From Oscillospiraceae bacterium (lineage in GTDB: Bacteria > Bacillota > Clostridia > Oscillospirales > Oscillospiraceae), in NCBI GenBank assembly GCA_902802045.1, contig CADCKQ010000011.1, positions 1-43,295 of the forward strand: a stretch of DNA of 43,295 nucleotides, read 5' to 3'. Each line of letters begins with the position of its first letter. The stretch's first letter is position 1. A program made the translations under genes and the position numbers. A model generated the notes under the pieces. It searched no databases, was not told the DNA's origin, and saw only the letters and a list, made by a program, of their open reading frames with translations. Of the stretch, positions 1-6,248 are shown one piece after another.

Positions 1-180
1 TTCCTTTCGTCCTCTCAAAACCCGATCTATCGAGCTGAGTATACCATACGCCGGCAGTGATAACAACAAGAAGCCACTTTTGTCTACCGAACAAAAGTAC
101 TGTATTTGTTCGCTATAAAGTGGACGAACAGGACTTTGAAAGCAGAACGAATGGGGACTATTCATCAAGCATTCGTGTAG

Positions 181-486
181 AAGATAAGCCGTATCCTTGT
201 CATCAGCTGGTACGCTTTGGATTGTCAGCCGTACAGCACCTCATCCCCTGCAACATGGGAAAACTGCACTTTGCGCACTTGGTTGAACGGGTTTTTTCTG
301 AGTGCGGCGTTTACAGAAGAAGAACAGGCGAAGATTCAGACTGTTACTGTTAGTGCGGACAGAAATCCCGTCTACAAAACAGACCCTGGAAATAATACTA
401 TCGATCAGTTATTCCTGCTTAGCATAATGGAAGAGAATAAATACTGCTATTTATATGAAGCGATGGCGTGTGTACCTACAGCCTAA
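181..486 (+). pseudogene. DUF6273-domain protein fragment (broken)
   Basis: The reading frame after the stop at 178-180 encodes a stretch I recognise as the DUF6273 domain: YALDCQPY, then WENCTLRTWLNG, then AAFTEEEQAKIQ, then DPGNNTIDQLFLLSI, ending ACVPTA. In intact members this Cys-Pro-Thr-Ala motif continues into more of the domain, but here a TAA follows immediately. Upstream of 181, part of the expected N-terminal half (an EQD...TNG-like motif) appears in another frame at about 110-170, so at least one frameshift is present. There is no ribosome binding site at 217. The DUF6273 function is unknown; it occurs in large surface or secreted proteins of gut Firmicutes. I read this as a decayed internal fragment, not a functional gene. 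Confidence 0.6.
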
Positions 487-799
487 AGCTGTTGGATTCT
501 TAATGATCGCTTATGACTATGGCGAAGTATGCAATGATCCTGACGCGCCGGAAATATCCCAAAAGAATTATTTCCTTTGGCGATTGATGATAGATGAAGA
601 AGAGCAAGGAAAAGGTTACGGGAAGAAAGCAGTAAAGCTTGCCTTGGAGTTTGTTAAGACATTCCCGCACGGCAAAGCGGATTACTGCTGGCTTTGCTAT
701 GATAAAAACAACGAAGTCGCAAGGAAGCTATATCTTTCCATGGGATTTCAGGAGATTGGTGAACAGGATGATGATATCAACGCGGTAATTAAACTATAG
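455..799 (+). pseudogene. GNAT acetyltransferase, C-terminal fragment
   Basis: The frame encodes the C-terminal two thirds of a GNAT N-acetyltransferase similar to the spermidine/diamine acetyltransferase subgroup. The acetyl-CoA-binding motif A is visible as LMIDEEEQGKGYGKKAV, followed by the motif B region NNEVARKLYLSMGFQEIGE. The N-terminal roughly 50 residues expected in a 150-160-residue family member are missing. Recognisable homology begins at about position 486 (KAVGFLMIAYDYGE), exactly where the DUF6273 fragment stops in another frame. An ATG at 455 lies inside the DUF6273 fragment and has no Shine-Dalgarno sequence, so the 114-residue frame is probably accidental. The CoA site looks intact but the substrate-binding N-terminal half is gone, so activity is doubtful. 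Confidence 0.65.
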
Positions 800-810
800 A
801 AAATACGCTG

Positions 811-862
811 GTGTACTTTTAGGCGTACTTAGCTTGAAAAGTGTACTTTTGGGCGTACTTAG
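811..862 (+). repeat. tandem direct repeat, 22-bp unit, 30-bp period
   Basis: Two copies of a 22-bp unit beginning GTGTACTTTT and ending GCGTACTTAG lie at 811-832 and 841-862. They differ by one base. They sit between the GNAT fragment and the following terminator hairpin. Their role is unknown; they could be recombinase or replication-protein sites left from a mobile element. Confidence 0.6.
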
Positions 863-867
863 ACATT

Positions 868-908
868 AAAGCACGGTAATTTTGATAGAATTGCCGTGCT
901 TTGTTTTT
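868..908 (+). terminator. rho-independent terminator
   Basis: The arms AAAGCACGGTAATT (868-881) and AATTGCCGTGCTTT (889-902) form a 14-bp stem with one G-T wobble and a 7-nt loop, followed by TGTTTTTT. It would end transcription from the GNAT fragment. Confidence 0.75.
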
Positions 909-978
909 TGTGCTAAAATGACAGAGTAGCCGAGGCCCCAAACCTTTCTGCTCTGCTGGATGATAATTGGAAACAAAA

Positions 979-998
979 AGACAAATCGGTATTTGTCT
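979..998. promoter_or_regulatory. perfect inverted repeat upstream of membrane protein
   Basis: AGACAAAT (979-986) and ATTTGTCT (991-998) are perfect 8-bp arms around CGGT. The repeat lies about 50 bp upstream of the membrane protein start, so it is either a transcription-factor operator or an RNA hairpin in the leader. Confidence 0.35.
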
Positions 999-1045
999 AT
1001 AGATCACGGTCTATTTTTCTCATTTCATAGAGGAGGTCAGTTTTC

Positions 1046-1657
1046 ATGAATCAGCTGTTGTCAAAACTCGGTGCAGCCATTGTGACGATTTCCGTATTTC
1101 TTTTCGCAGTATTCATCATCTGTGATTTTTCCTTTGGCTCATACTTTGTATGCATGTTCCTGCCGATCGGTTATATCATGATGTCCACAGGTTTCCAGCA
1201 TGAGAGCGCTGAGAGTACGAGGGTATCAGCAAACATTGGCCTGATCTTGGCAGCAGTCTATGCCGTTCTGATTCTTTTGGTGTATTATGCGCAAACGACT
1301 ACAGTCCGGCTGGAAGAACTGAACGATCAAGCCGCAAGAGTTTTGAACTATCAGAATGGCGGACTACTGTTTAATTATGACCTGCTGGGCTATGGCATGA
1401 TGGCGCTTTCTACCTTTTTCATCGGTCTTTCGATTCAGCCAGAGAACAATTCAGATCTGTGGTTGAAATGGCTGATGATCGTCCACGGGGTTTTCTTTCT
1501 AAGTTGCTTTATCCTGCCGATGACCGGGATGTTCACACATATGGCAGATGGCGGCAACGGGAATGGAGGGGATATAGCGTTGCTGTTTTGGTGCGTGTAT
1601 TTTATCCCCGTCGGAATACTGGCATATAAGCATTTCAGCTATGGAAAAGGAGTGTGA
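1046..1657 (+). CDS. multi-pass membrane protein of unknown function
   Basis: This is a 203-residue hydrophobic protein starting at ATG 1046, with AGGAGG at 1031-1036. About six transmembrane segments are visible: roughly residues 8-27, 30-50, 60-82, 110-130, 140-165 and 175-195. A loop at about 85-105 is rich in charged and polar residues, and a Gly/Asn-rich loop (DGGNGNGGD) precedes the last segment. No catalytic or transport motif is recognisable. It stands alone between a terminator upstream and the TGCACCCCCCT repeats downstream. I do not recognise the family; the strong ribosome binding site and uninterrupted frame suggest it is real and translated. Confidence 0.75.
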   Translation: MNQLLSKLGAAIVTISVFLFAVFIICDFSFGSYFVCMFLPIGYIMMSTGFQHESAESTRVSANIGLILAAVYAVLILLVYYAQTTTVRLEELNDQAARVLNYQNGGLLFNYDLLGYGMMALSTFFIGLSIQPENNSDLWLKWLMIVHGVFFLSCFILPMTGMFTHMADGGNGNGGDIALLFWCVYFIPVGILAYKHFSYGKGV

Positions 1658-1723
1658 TTGCACAATATGCCGGTTATTAGCCGCACAACTTCCAGTTTGC
1701 CAGAACACCCCTATCGTTCATTT

Positions 1724-1793
1724 TGCACCCCCTTTGACATTTGCACCCCCCTAAAACGAAATGCACCCCCCTGAACAGGCGGTGCACCCCCCT
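1724..1793. repeat. four iteron-like TGCACCCCCCT repeats
   Basis: TGCACCCCC(C)T occurs at 1724-1733, 1742-1752, 1762-1772 and 1783-1793, always in the same orientation, with starts 18, 20 and 21 bp apart. The regular phasing near two helical turns suggests a protein-binding array such as plasmid or ICE iterons. No replication gene is present here, so the assignment is inference. Confidence 0.55.
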
Positions 1794-1827
1794 AAGCGTT
1801 TTTCTATCAAAACGCAGTACATTTTCC

Positions 1828-1865
1828 AAAAAATGCAGACACGGCTTGCCGTGCCTGTATTTTTT
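1828..1865. terminator. strong, symmetric terminator hairpin
   Basis: A near-perfect 18-bp stem runs from AAAAAATGCAGACACGGC to GCCGTGCCTGTATTTTTT. It is flanked by A-run and T-run, so it could act in both directions. Confidence 0.7.
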
Positions 1866-1876
1866 AGATTATATGA

Positions 1877-1916
1877 GGAGTCGAACCGTCGCGACCGACT
1901 CCCCCCCATCTCCACT
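1877..1916. repeat. tmRNA-3'-end-like repeat, copy 1
   Basis: The unit begins GGAGTCGAACCGTCGCG and ends CGACTCCCCCCCATCTCCAC. The latter half closely resembles the TΨC arm and acceptor end of tmRNA (ssrA), CGACTCCCCCCATCTCCACCA in many Firmicutes. The first half is a partial inverted copy, so the unit can fold back. It is followed at 1917 by AAAAACAAAAGACACAC, which looks like half of a terminator. A direct copy occurs at 3480-3580, on the other side of the CPBP/TetR genes. I infer att-site remnants of elements that insert at ssrA; no complete ssrA is present. Confidence 0.45.
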
Positions 1917-2045
1917 AAAAACAAAAGACACACATTGGGGCACCCTCCGTAACGAAGCTGTTTTGAGGCGGCAATCACCGGCTCAAAAGGATATAAAGCC
2001 GGCGCGACCGCTGCGCGACAGCTCGGGACGCCTCTGTGCAACGAT

Positions 2046-2717
2046 TCAGGCAAAAATGACCGGTACCAGGAAAAAGCCAAGCATGTTGCTGACAAAATGC
2101 GGAATAAAACTGATCAGGCAGTTTCCGGTCTTGCGATACAGAATCGCAAAAAGGATCGCGTCGATAAAGATTCCGGCAAGGTCCCGCGCAACGATCCCGG
2201 CAGGGCCTGCGGCATAGTGCGCTGCGGCAAAGATTACAGCCCCGGCAATAGCCACCGGCCAGAACGAAAAGCGCTTCATGCCCTTCCCCACAAAAAACGC
2301 GCGGAATTCGATCTCTTCTCCGAGAACGGAAACGATCTGATTGAACAGCAGCAGGGGAAGCTGGTCAAGACCGGGCACATTGATCCGTCCCAGCACGTGA
2401 TCTATATAGGCACGGCCAAATACCGCCTTGCTCAGAAGCATTTCGGCAGGGGACAATAGGATCATGAAAAGGATCAACGGAATCACTCCCGGCTTTTTCA
2501 GATCGGAAAAGAAACGTTTGAAACTGAGCCCGGATTCGGAATCAGGGGTTTTTTCAATGCCTTCGATGATAAAGAAACACGCCAGGCCCGCAATGTGGAT
2601 CACAGCGGCAGCAATCATGGAGGATGTGGCTGCTTTGACCGCAACCGCAATGATCATAACAGCCATTCCGAGGATTGTGAGAATTACGCTTTTGTCAGTT
2701 TTATGGATTGCTTTCAT
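2046..2717 (-). CDS. CPBP family intramembrane glutamic endopeptidase
   Basis: This 223-residue membrane protein belongs to the CPBP (CAAX protease/bacteriocin-processing, Abi) family. The hallmark EExxxR is present as EEIEFR and is followed by later His motifs in AAAHYAAGP and IPHFVSN, which supply the catalytic and metal-like residues. About six or seven hydrophobic segments are visible. I place the start at ATG 2717 because AGGAGG lies 6 nt upstream; a longer open frame to 2780 lies inside the upstream regulator. It overlaps the end of the TetR gene by 17 bp, so the two are one transcription unit. Family members cleave membrane substrates or confer bacteriocin self-immunity; the substrate here is unknown. 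Control by the TetR partner is likely. Confidence 0.85.
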   Translation of the reverse strand: MKAIHKTDKSVILTILGMAVMIIAVAVKAATSSMIAAAVIHIAGLACFFIIEGIEKTPDSESGLSFKRFFSDLKKPGVIPLILFMILLSPAEMLLSKAVFGRAYIDHVLGRINVPGLDQLPLLLFNQIVSVLGEEIEFRAFFVGKGMKRFSFWPVAIAGAVIFAAAHYAAGPAGIVARDLAGIFIDAILFAILYRKTGNCLISFIPHFVSNMLGFFLVPVIFA

Positions 2718-3285
2718 TGTCTTCCTCCTGTTCCGCAGCAAGTACCGCGCCGCTCCATGTCCGTTCCAGATGCTCCGCAATCAGCTTCTCGTCGAATTCC
2801 AGATGGTTATTGGCAATGAGACTGGCGTATCCGTGAGCAAACAGCGCAACGGTTATAAATACATCTCTGGATTTTTCCATGCTCAGTCCCGCGCCCTCCT
2901 GCATGGCTGCAAGGACCGGAGCCAGTCCCTCGGAGTCCACCATTTCCAGCAAATTATTTTCCTCCGCATATCCGGATTGAAACAGAAAGCGAAATAGCTG
3001 CGGTTCCTCCACGGCAAAGCGGATGTAGTTCAAGCCGATCCCAAGGATCGGATCCTGTTCCGGCGGAATCGTCATCAAAAATACTGAATGAAGATGATCG
3101 ACCTGAGCGTAGGCTGCCCGTTTCATGGCGTCAATGGTTGAAAAATGATACATGACCGGCTGCGTGGAACAGTGCAGCTGCTCGGAGACCGTCCTGGCGT
3201 TGATGTTTTCATGTCCGCTTTGTCTTGCAACTTCAACGGCTGCCTGAATGATCATGTCTTTCGTGATCCTTGTTTTTGGCGGCAC
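2701..3285 (-). CDS. TetR/AcrR family transcriptional regulator
   Basis: This is a 194-residue regulator with an N-terminal TetR helix-turn-helix at about residues 8-55 (ITKDMIIQAAVEVARQ, then TVSEQLHCSTQPVMYHFSTID). A helical C-terminal ligand and dimer domain contains hydrophobic and aromatic residues. The start is GTG 3285, preceded by GGAGGAGG; an ATG a few bases upstream is out of frame. It is the first gene of a two-gene unit with the CPBP protease. Its own promoter carries a perfect 17-bp-arm palindrome over the -10 box, so negative autoregulation of both genes is the natural inference. The inducer is unknown. Confidence 0.88.
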   Translation of the reverse strand: MPPKTRITKDMIIQAAVEVARQSGHENINARTVSEQLHCSTQPVMYHFSTIDAMKRAAYAQVDHLHSVFLMTIPPEQDPILGIGLNYIRFAVEEPQLFRFLFQSGYAEENNLLEMVDSEGLAPVLAAMQEGAGLSMEKSRDVFITVALFAHGYASLIANNHLEFDEKLIAEHLERTWSGAVLAAEQEEDNESNP

Positions 3286-3303
3286 GCATGCTTCCTCCTC
3301 CCA

Positions 3304-3362
3304 TATTATAATTATCGTTATGTAACGATAATTATAATACGGGCTTTTCCGTGCTTTGTCAA
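3304..3362 (-). promoter_or_regulatory. tetR promoter with perfect palindromic operator
   Basis: On the minus strand TTGACA (3362-3357) and TATTAT (3339-3334) are separated by 17 bp. The palindrome TATTATAATTATCGTTA (3304-3320) and its exact complement (3323-3339), spaced by TG, covers the -10 box and the transcription start. This is the classical arrangement for TetR autorepression. Confidence 0.85.
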
Positions 3363-3374
3363 TGCAAACATCAA

Positions 3375-3466
3375 AAAGACACCCTGTTTTTCCGAGCGCC
3401 TTAATTCAAAGAGGCCAAAGGGAGGCAGCTTCCTTACGAAGCGCCTCCCTTGCGTGTGTCTTTTAT
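3375..3466. terminator. nested hairpin / terminator-like element
   Basis: AAGGGAGGC (3418-3426) pairs with GCCTCCCTT (3443-3451), and inside it GCTTC pairs with GAAGC. An outer AAAAGACAC (3375-3383) can pair with the GTGTCTTTT just after the inner stem, followed by ATTTTT. The AAAAGACACAC/GTGTGTCTTTT termini recur at 1921 and at 6249-6283, so this is a repeated terminator type in this genome. Confidence 0.55.
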
Positions 3467-3479
3467 TTTTAATCCGTTG

Positions 3480-3580
3480 GGAGTCGAACCGTCGCGGTAT
3501 TGAACGGGCTTCCTGTGGAAGGCCGGACCCGCGACCGACCAAGCCCGCAGGCGCGACCGACTCTCCCCCCCATCTCCACT
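3480..3580. repeat. tmRNA-3'-end-like repeat, copy 2 (expanded)
   Basis: It begins with the same 17 bases as copy 1 (GGAGTCGAACCGTCGCG, 3480-3496) and ends with GCGACCGACTCTCCCCCCCA followed by TCTCCACT, as in copy 1 apart from two extra bases. About 55 bp of GC-rich sequence with its own short inverted repeats separates the halves. It is in the same orientation as the copy at 1877-1916, 1.6 kb away. Confidence 0.45.
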
Positions 3581-3644
3581 CGAGGCGGAACAGACGAACC
3601 GCTATCCAAACTTTGTTTTAGCGGTTCTGAAGTTCACGTTTTGT

Positions 3645-3896
3645 ATGATTTTTGAGGCGAAAATCCTTGAAATGTTCGATGTAGAGCGGTTGGACATCAC
3701 TTTTTCAACTATCAGGGCTTGGATTCTAAAAAGATATGGAGTTATTGTAAGCAATTCATCGATTAGTCAGGTTAAGGAAAAGTGCGGTATAGATGAGTTC
3801 AAGCTTGATATGAAACTCGAATGTGAATGTGAGAATCTTACGGAAAAAGAACAATATGTACTAATGGCATTAAAGCATTTTAAGGTCATCAAATGA
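3645..3896 (+). pseudogene. orphan C-terminal tail of an RlmD/RumA-type methyltransferase
   Basis: The 83-residue frame resembles the extra C-terminal segment found on many Clostridial 23S rRNA (uracil-5-)-methyltransferases of the RlmD type. The features are FSTIRAWILKRYGVIVSNSS, ISQVKEKCGI, and a final EKEQYVLMALKHFKVIK. No methyltransferase domain precedes it; the frame stays open for some codons upstream of the ATG, and there is no ribosome binding site. It is therefore either a small stand-alone protein with this predicted DNA/RNA-binding fold or, more likely, a relic left by recombination next to the tmRNA-like repeat. A strong terminator follows directly. Confidence 0.5.
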
Positions 3897-3897
3897 A

Positions 3898-3945
3898 AAA
3901 GAAAACCGGCAAACGGGATTTTACCTGTCTGCCGGTTTTCTTTTG
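3898..3945 (+). terminator. rho-independent terminator
   Basis: AAAGAAAACCGGCA (3898-3911) pairs with TGCCGGTTTTCTTT (3930-3943), with a loop of about 18 nt, ending in T residues. Confidence 0.8.
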
Positions 3946-4008
3946 CATAATTGAGATATAAAATGCCACAAACGCCACAAATGTCACAAGAACTCCGATG
4001 TAAATTTT

Positions 4009-4200
4009 TTATTCTATCTGCGTGTGAGGATCACCAGATCCAGTAGGTTTTCTTCTCCTCACACGCATGGGTAATACGATGAATCCATTTTCATCTCTGT
4101 GAACACCCGGATTCTTCTGCGATAAGGCTTGGAACATCTTGTCCTTGAAGTCGTTTTCCATTTCTTCTGGCGTCATTTTCTTTTTGCTGTTATCTTCCAT
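4009..4200 (-). CDS. small hydrophilic protein, unknown
   Basis: This is a 63-residue highly charged protein starting at ATG 4200, with AAAGGAAT a few bases upstream. It begins MEDNSKKKMTPEEMENDF and has a basic stretch MRVRRRKP near the C-terminus. There is no signal peptide, membrane segment or recognised domain. It lies 50 bp downstream of the truncated hypB and is probably co-transcribed with it. The ribosome binding site makes it a plausible real small protein, but I cannot assign a role. Confidence 0.5.
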   Translation of the reverse strand: MEDNSKKKMTPEEMENDFKDKMFQALSQKNPGVHRDENGFIVLPMRVRRRKPTGSGDPHTQIE

Positions 4201-4250
4201 AATCTGTATTCCTTTCTTTTGAAGAGTTTAGTTTACAAATAACTAATCTG

Positions 4251-4448
4251 TCAAATGCGATACTGATTCTTGAGAGCCTCAATGGTACGGGTCAGCGTTG
4301 TGGTATTGCCGGCACCCGGCGAAGACATCAGGTTCAGAAGAAAGACGCCCTTTTTGTGAAGCTCCTCGCGAAGTAGATCTGCCTCCCGGTCGTTGTCTTC
4401 GTAGACACTTTTTTTAATCTCTATGATACGGATTGATTCGTCTGACAT
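4251..4448 (-). pseudogene. hypB: truncated hypB (hydrogenase nickel-incorporation GTPase)
   Basis: The 65 residues match the N-terminus of HypB: IRIIEIKKSVYEDNDREADLL, then LHKKGVFLLNLMSSPGAG, then TTTLTRTIEALKNQYRI. HypB is a GTPase of about 210-220 residues that supplies nickel to [NiFe]-hydrogenase maturation. Here the frame ends with TGA just after the P-loop helix. The Walker A lysine is also replaced (SPGAGNTT instead of SPGxGKTT), so nucleotide binding would be lost. AAAGGAT upstream of ATG 4448 is a usable ribosome binding site, so a peptide may still be made. No other hyp or hydrogenase genes are present. Confidence 0.8.
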
Positions 4449-4527
4449 GATTTTGTATCCTTTCTAGTTCTATGATGCAGATGTCTGATAGAATAACCCG
4501 TCTATAGTATACACAATCAAAAAAACT

Positions 4528-4553
4528 TGTAACCTTTTCCCCGGAATGATGTC
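4528..4553 (+). promoter_or_regulatory. candidate ECF-type autoregulatory promoter
   Basis: TGTAACC (4528-4534) is followed after 16 bp by GTC (4551-4553), matching the general ECF pattern of an AAC-containing -35 box and a (C)GTC -10 box. It lies about 35 bp upstream of the sigma factor start. A TATAAT at 4555-4560 could also serve a sigma-A promoter. Confidence 0.5.
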
Positions 4554-4587
4554 ATATAATATGTAAGGCAAAAAGGAGGTGAAGCAG

Positions 4588-5148
4588 GTGACTGATGAAC
4601 AGATCATCGACCTTATGACTGCGCGGAACGAACAGGCGCTGACTGAGGTCGAGACCAAATACAGCCGCCTTTGCGAGAGCATCACAAGGCGTATTTTAGG
4701 TGATGAGGAGGATGCCAAAGAGTGTGTCAACGATACTCTGATGGCACTATGGAATGCGATTCCGCCCAACAGGCCGAAGAGCCTGGGAGCCTATGCGGCT
4801 AAGATCGCCCGCAATCTGGCATTGAATCGATACAAGTCTGCCAATGCGAAAAAGAGAAGGAGCAATGCAGTAGCTGTTTCGCTGGAGGAACTGGCAGAGT
4901 GTCTGCCTGATGGCCGGGATACGACGCCGGATACAGCTGCGGCAGCGTTTGTCGGAGAGGTGATCAACGCGTTTGTGGCAGGGCTTCCCAAGAGGGAGAG
5001 AGTCTTGTTTGTAAGGCGGTATTTTTACCTGGATTCCGTAAGGCAGGCTGCCGGCTATGCGCAGATGACGGAAGGCAACGCGAAGACGACGCTGTACAGA
5101 TTACGGCAGTCGTTAAAGAAAGCATTACAGAAAGAGGGATTACTATGA
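4588..5148 (+). CDS. ECF RNA polymerase sigma factor
   Basis: This is a 186-residue ECF sigma factor with a region 2 helix bundle (ALTEVETKYSRLCESITRRI, then DEEDAKECVNDTLMALWNAI) and a region 4 helix-turn-helix (PKRERVLFVRRYFYLDSV, then MTEGNAKTTLYRLRQSLKKAL). I choose GTG 4588 over GTG 4579 because AAGGAGG at 4573-4579 then sits at ideal spacing. The ATGA overlap with the next gene, an RsiV-like protein, indicates translational coupling and a sigma/anti-sigma pair. Such pairs respond to cell-envelope stress in Bacillus and Clostridia. The upstream sequence has an ECF-like promoter, suggesting autoregulation. Confidence 0.9.
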   Translation: MTDEQIIDLMTARNEQALTEVETKYSRLCESITRRILGDEEDAKECVNDTLMALWNAIPPNRPKSLGAYAAKIARNLALNRYKSANAKKRRSNAVAVSLEELAECLPDGRDTTPDTAAAAFVGEVINAFVAGLPKRERVLFVRRYFYLDSVRQAAGYAQMTEGNAKTTLYRLRQSLKKALQKEGLL

Positions 5149-5954
5149 AGAAGATGGAATTACTGGAGGGAATCGGGGAAATGGATGAAGCGTGGATTGC
5201 GGAGGCCGCTCGGCCTGTGAAAAGGATCGGTATGAAACGGCATCTGCTTCGGGTGGCTGCGGCAATGGCAGCCGTATTGGCGATCAGTGTCATTATTCCG
5301 AACCTGAACGCAGAGGCTGCGTATGCAACGCAGAGGCTGCCGGTGGTGGGCAGCTTTTTTAAGGCGGTCACCTTCCGTCAGTACAGCTATTATGACGCGA
5401 AGCATGAGGCAAATGTAGAGCAGCCTGTCATTGAAAATGCTGACGAAGCCGTCAATAAGGATATAGATCAGGCGGTGACGCGGGCCATTGATGACTTCAA
5501 GCAGGCAGCCGCAGGAGATGGCTACGCAGGCATGAATGTGGACTATGAGGTGGTTTCCGAAACAGAGCAATATTACTGTCTCCGCTTGGCGTTTGAGGAG
5601 ACCGCGGCCGACGGCTACGAATATTCATCGTATTACGTGCTTGACAAGAAGTCCGGTCAACAGGTGGATCTGATGACGTTTTTGGATACAGACGATAAGG
5701 TTCAGGCAGCAAATGAGGCCATCGTCCGTCAGATGAAGGATGAGATGGCAGCGGATGACAGCAGGTCTTATTTTGTGGATGATGCCGATGATTTTGAGGG
5801 CAATTTTACAACGGTTACCAAAGAAACGCAATTCTATGTCAAGGATGCCCGGACTATCGTGGTCTGCTTTGCCGAAGGTGAAGTGGCACCCTACTATATG
5901 GGAGAATGCCGATTTGAGATATCGTTGGATGCTGTAGGGAAAGGTCACTTGTAA
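5145..5954 (+). CDS. RsiV-like anti-sigma factor with DUF3298 domain
   Basis: This 269-residue protein overlaps the sigma factor by 4 bp. Residues 1-30 are cytoplasmic, where they would bind sigma. A single membrane segment lies at about 33-53 (LLRVAAAMAAVLAISVII). The extracellular part resembles DUF4163/DUF3298, with EYSSYYVLDKKSGQQVDL, then FYVKDARTIVVCFAEGEVAP and GECRFEISL near the end. RsiV of Bacillus subtilis has this topology and releases SigV when lysozyme binds the outer domain, followed by cleavage. By analogy this protein would sense an envelope signal, but the ligand is not proven. The length and organisation look intact. Confidence 0.82.
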   Translation: MKKMELLEGIGEMDEAWIAEAARPVKRIGMKRHLLRVAAAMAAVLAISVIIPNLNAEAAYATQRLPVVGSFFKAVTFRQYSYYDAKHEANVEQPVIENADEAVNKDIDQAVTRAIDDFKQAAAGDGYAGMNVDYEVVSETEQYYCLRLAFEETAADGYEYSSYYVLDKKSGQQVDLMTFLDTDDKVQAANEAIVRQMKDEMAADDSRSYFVDDADDFEGNFTTVTKETQFYVKDARTIVVCFAEGEVAPYYMGECRFEISLDAVGKGHL

Positions 5955-5994
5955 AAGTAAATTCAACTTTGAAAGAGTAAATTGTCTGTTATTT

Positions 5995-6207
5995 TTGGAC
6001 CGAAATCTCACCATCTTTCTTTATAATTTTGAACGCCCGCCTGCAGAGATCACAGAGAAATACATGCTGGCGCCTGATTATGACGAAAGACTTGGCGGAG
6101 AACTCTCACATATCGTCGTCATGCAGCATGTGACAGAGGAACGGTTGCAGGGATTTCTTGATGATCTTTCTGCCTTCCTTGCTGAGAGCATAGCGGACGC
6201 CGCATGA
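5995..6207 (+). pseudogene. C-terminal fragment, possibly a PLP-dependent decarboxylase
   Basis: The 70-residue frame has no ribosome binding site and only a TTG as start. Its core, ELSHIVVMQHVTEERLQGFL followed by DDLSAFLAE, resembles the C-terminal end of group II pyridoxal-phosphate decarboxylases of the tyrosine/MfnA type. That match is from memory and weak. No lysine-containing PLP domain precedes it. It lies between the RsiV-like gene and a strong terminator, and is best read as a leftover 3' end. Confidence in the family is low. Confidence 0.3.
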
Positions 6208-6248
6208 AACGGGATGGCCGCTCAGAATAAAGAGTATAAGCGGCAGCA

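Noticed and set aside
819..1007. Minus-strand frame of 62 residues
   Set aside because: It crosses the direct repeats and a terminator hairpin, has no ribosome binding site and no recognisable motif.
1861..1920. tRNA gene suggested by GGAGTCGAACC on the minus strand
   Set aside because: Only a T-arm-like piece is present; no D-arm, anticodon arm or acceptor 5' strand can be found, so it is treated as a tmRNA/tRNA-end repeat.
1741..2217. Plus-strand frame of 158 residues beginning in the C-rich repeats
   Set aside because: Its composition is driven by the repeats and it overlaps the well-supported CPBP protease gene on the other strand.
3596..3627. Inverted repeat GAACCGCT...AGCGGTTC as a terminator
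   Set aside because: It has no T-run on the downstream side in the plus direction, and the following frame is open, so termination is not supported.
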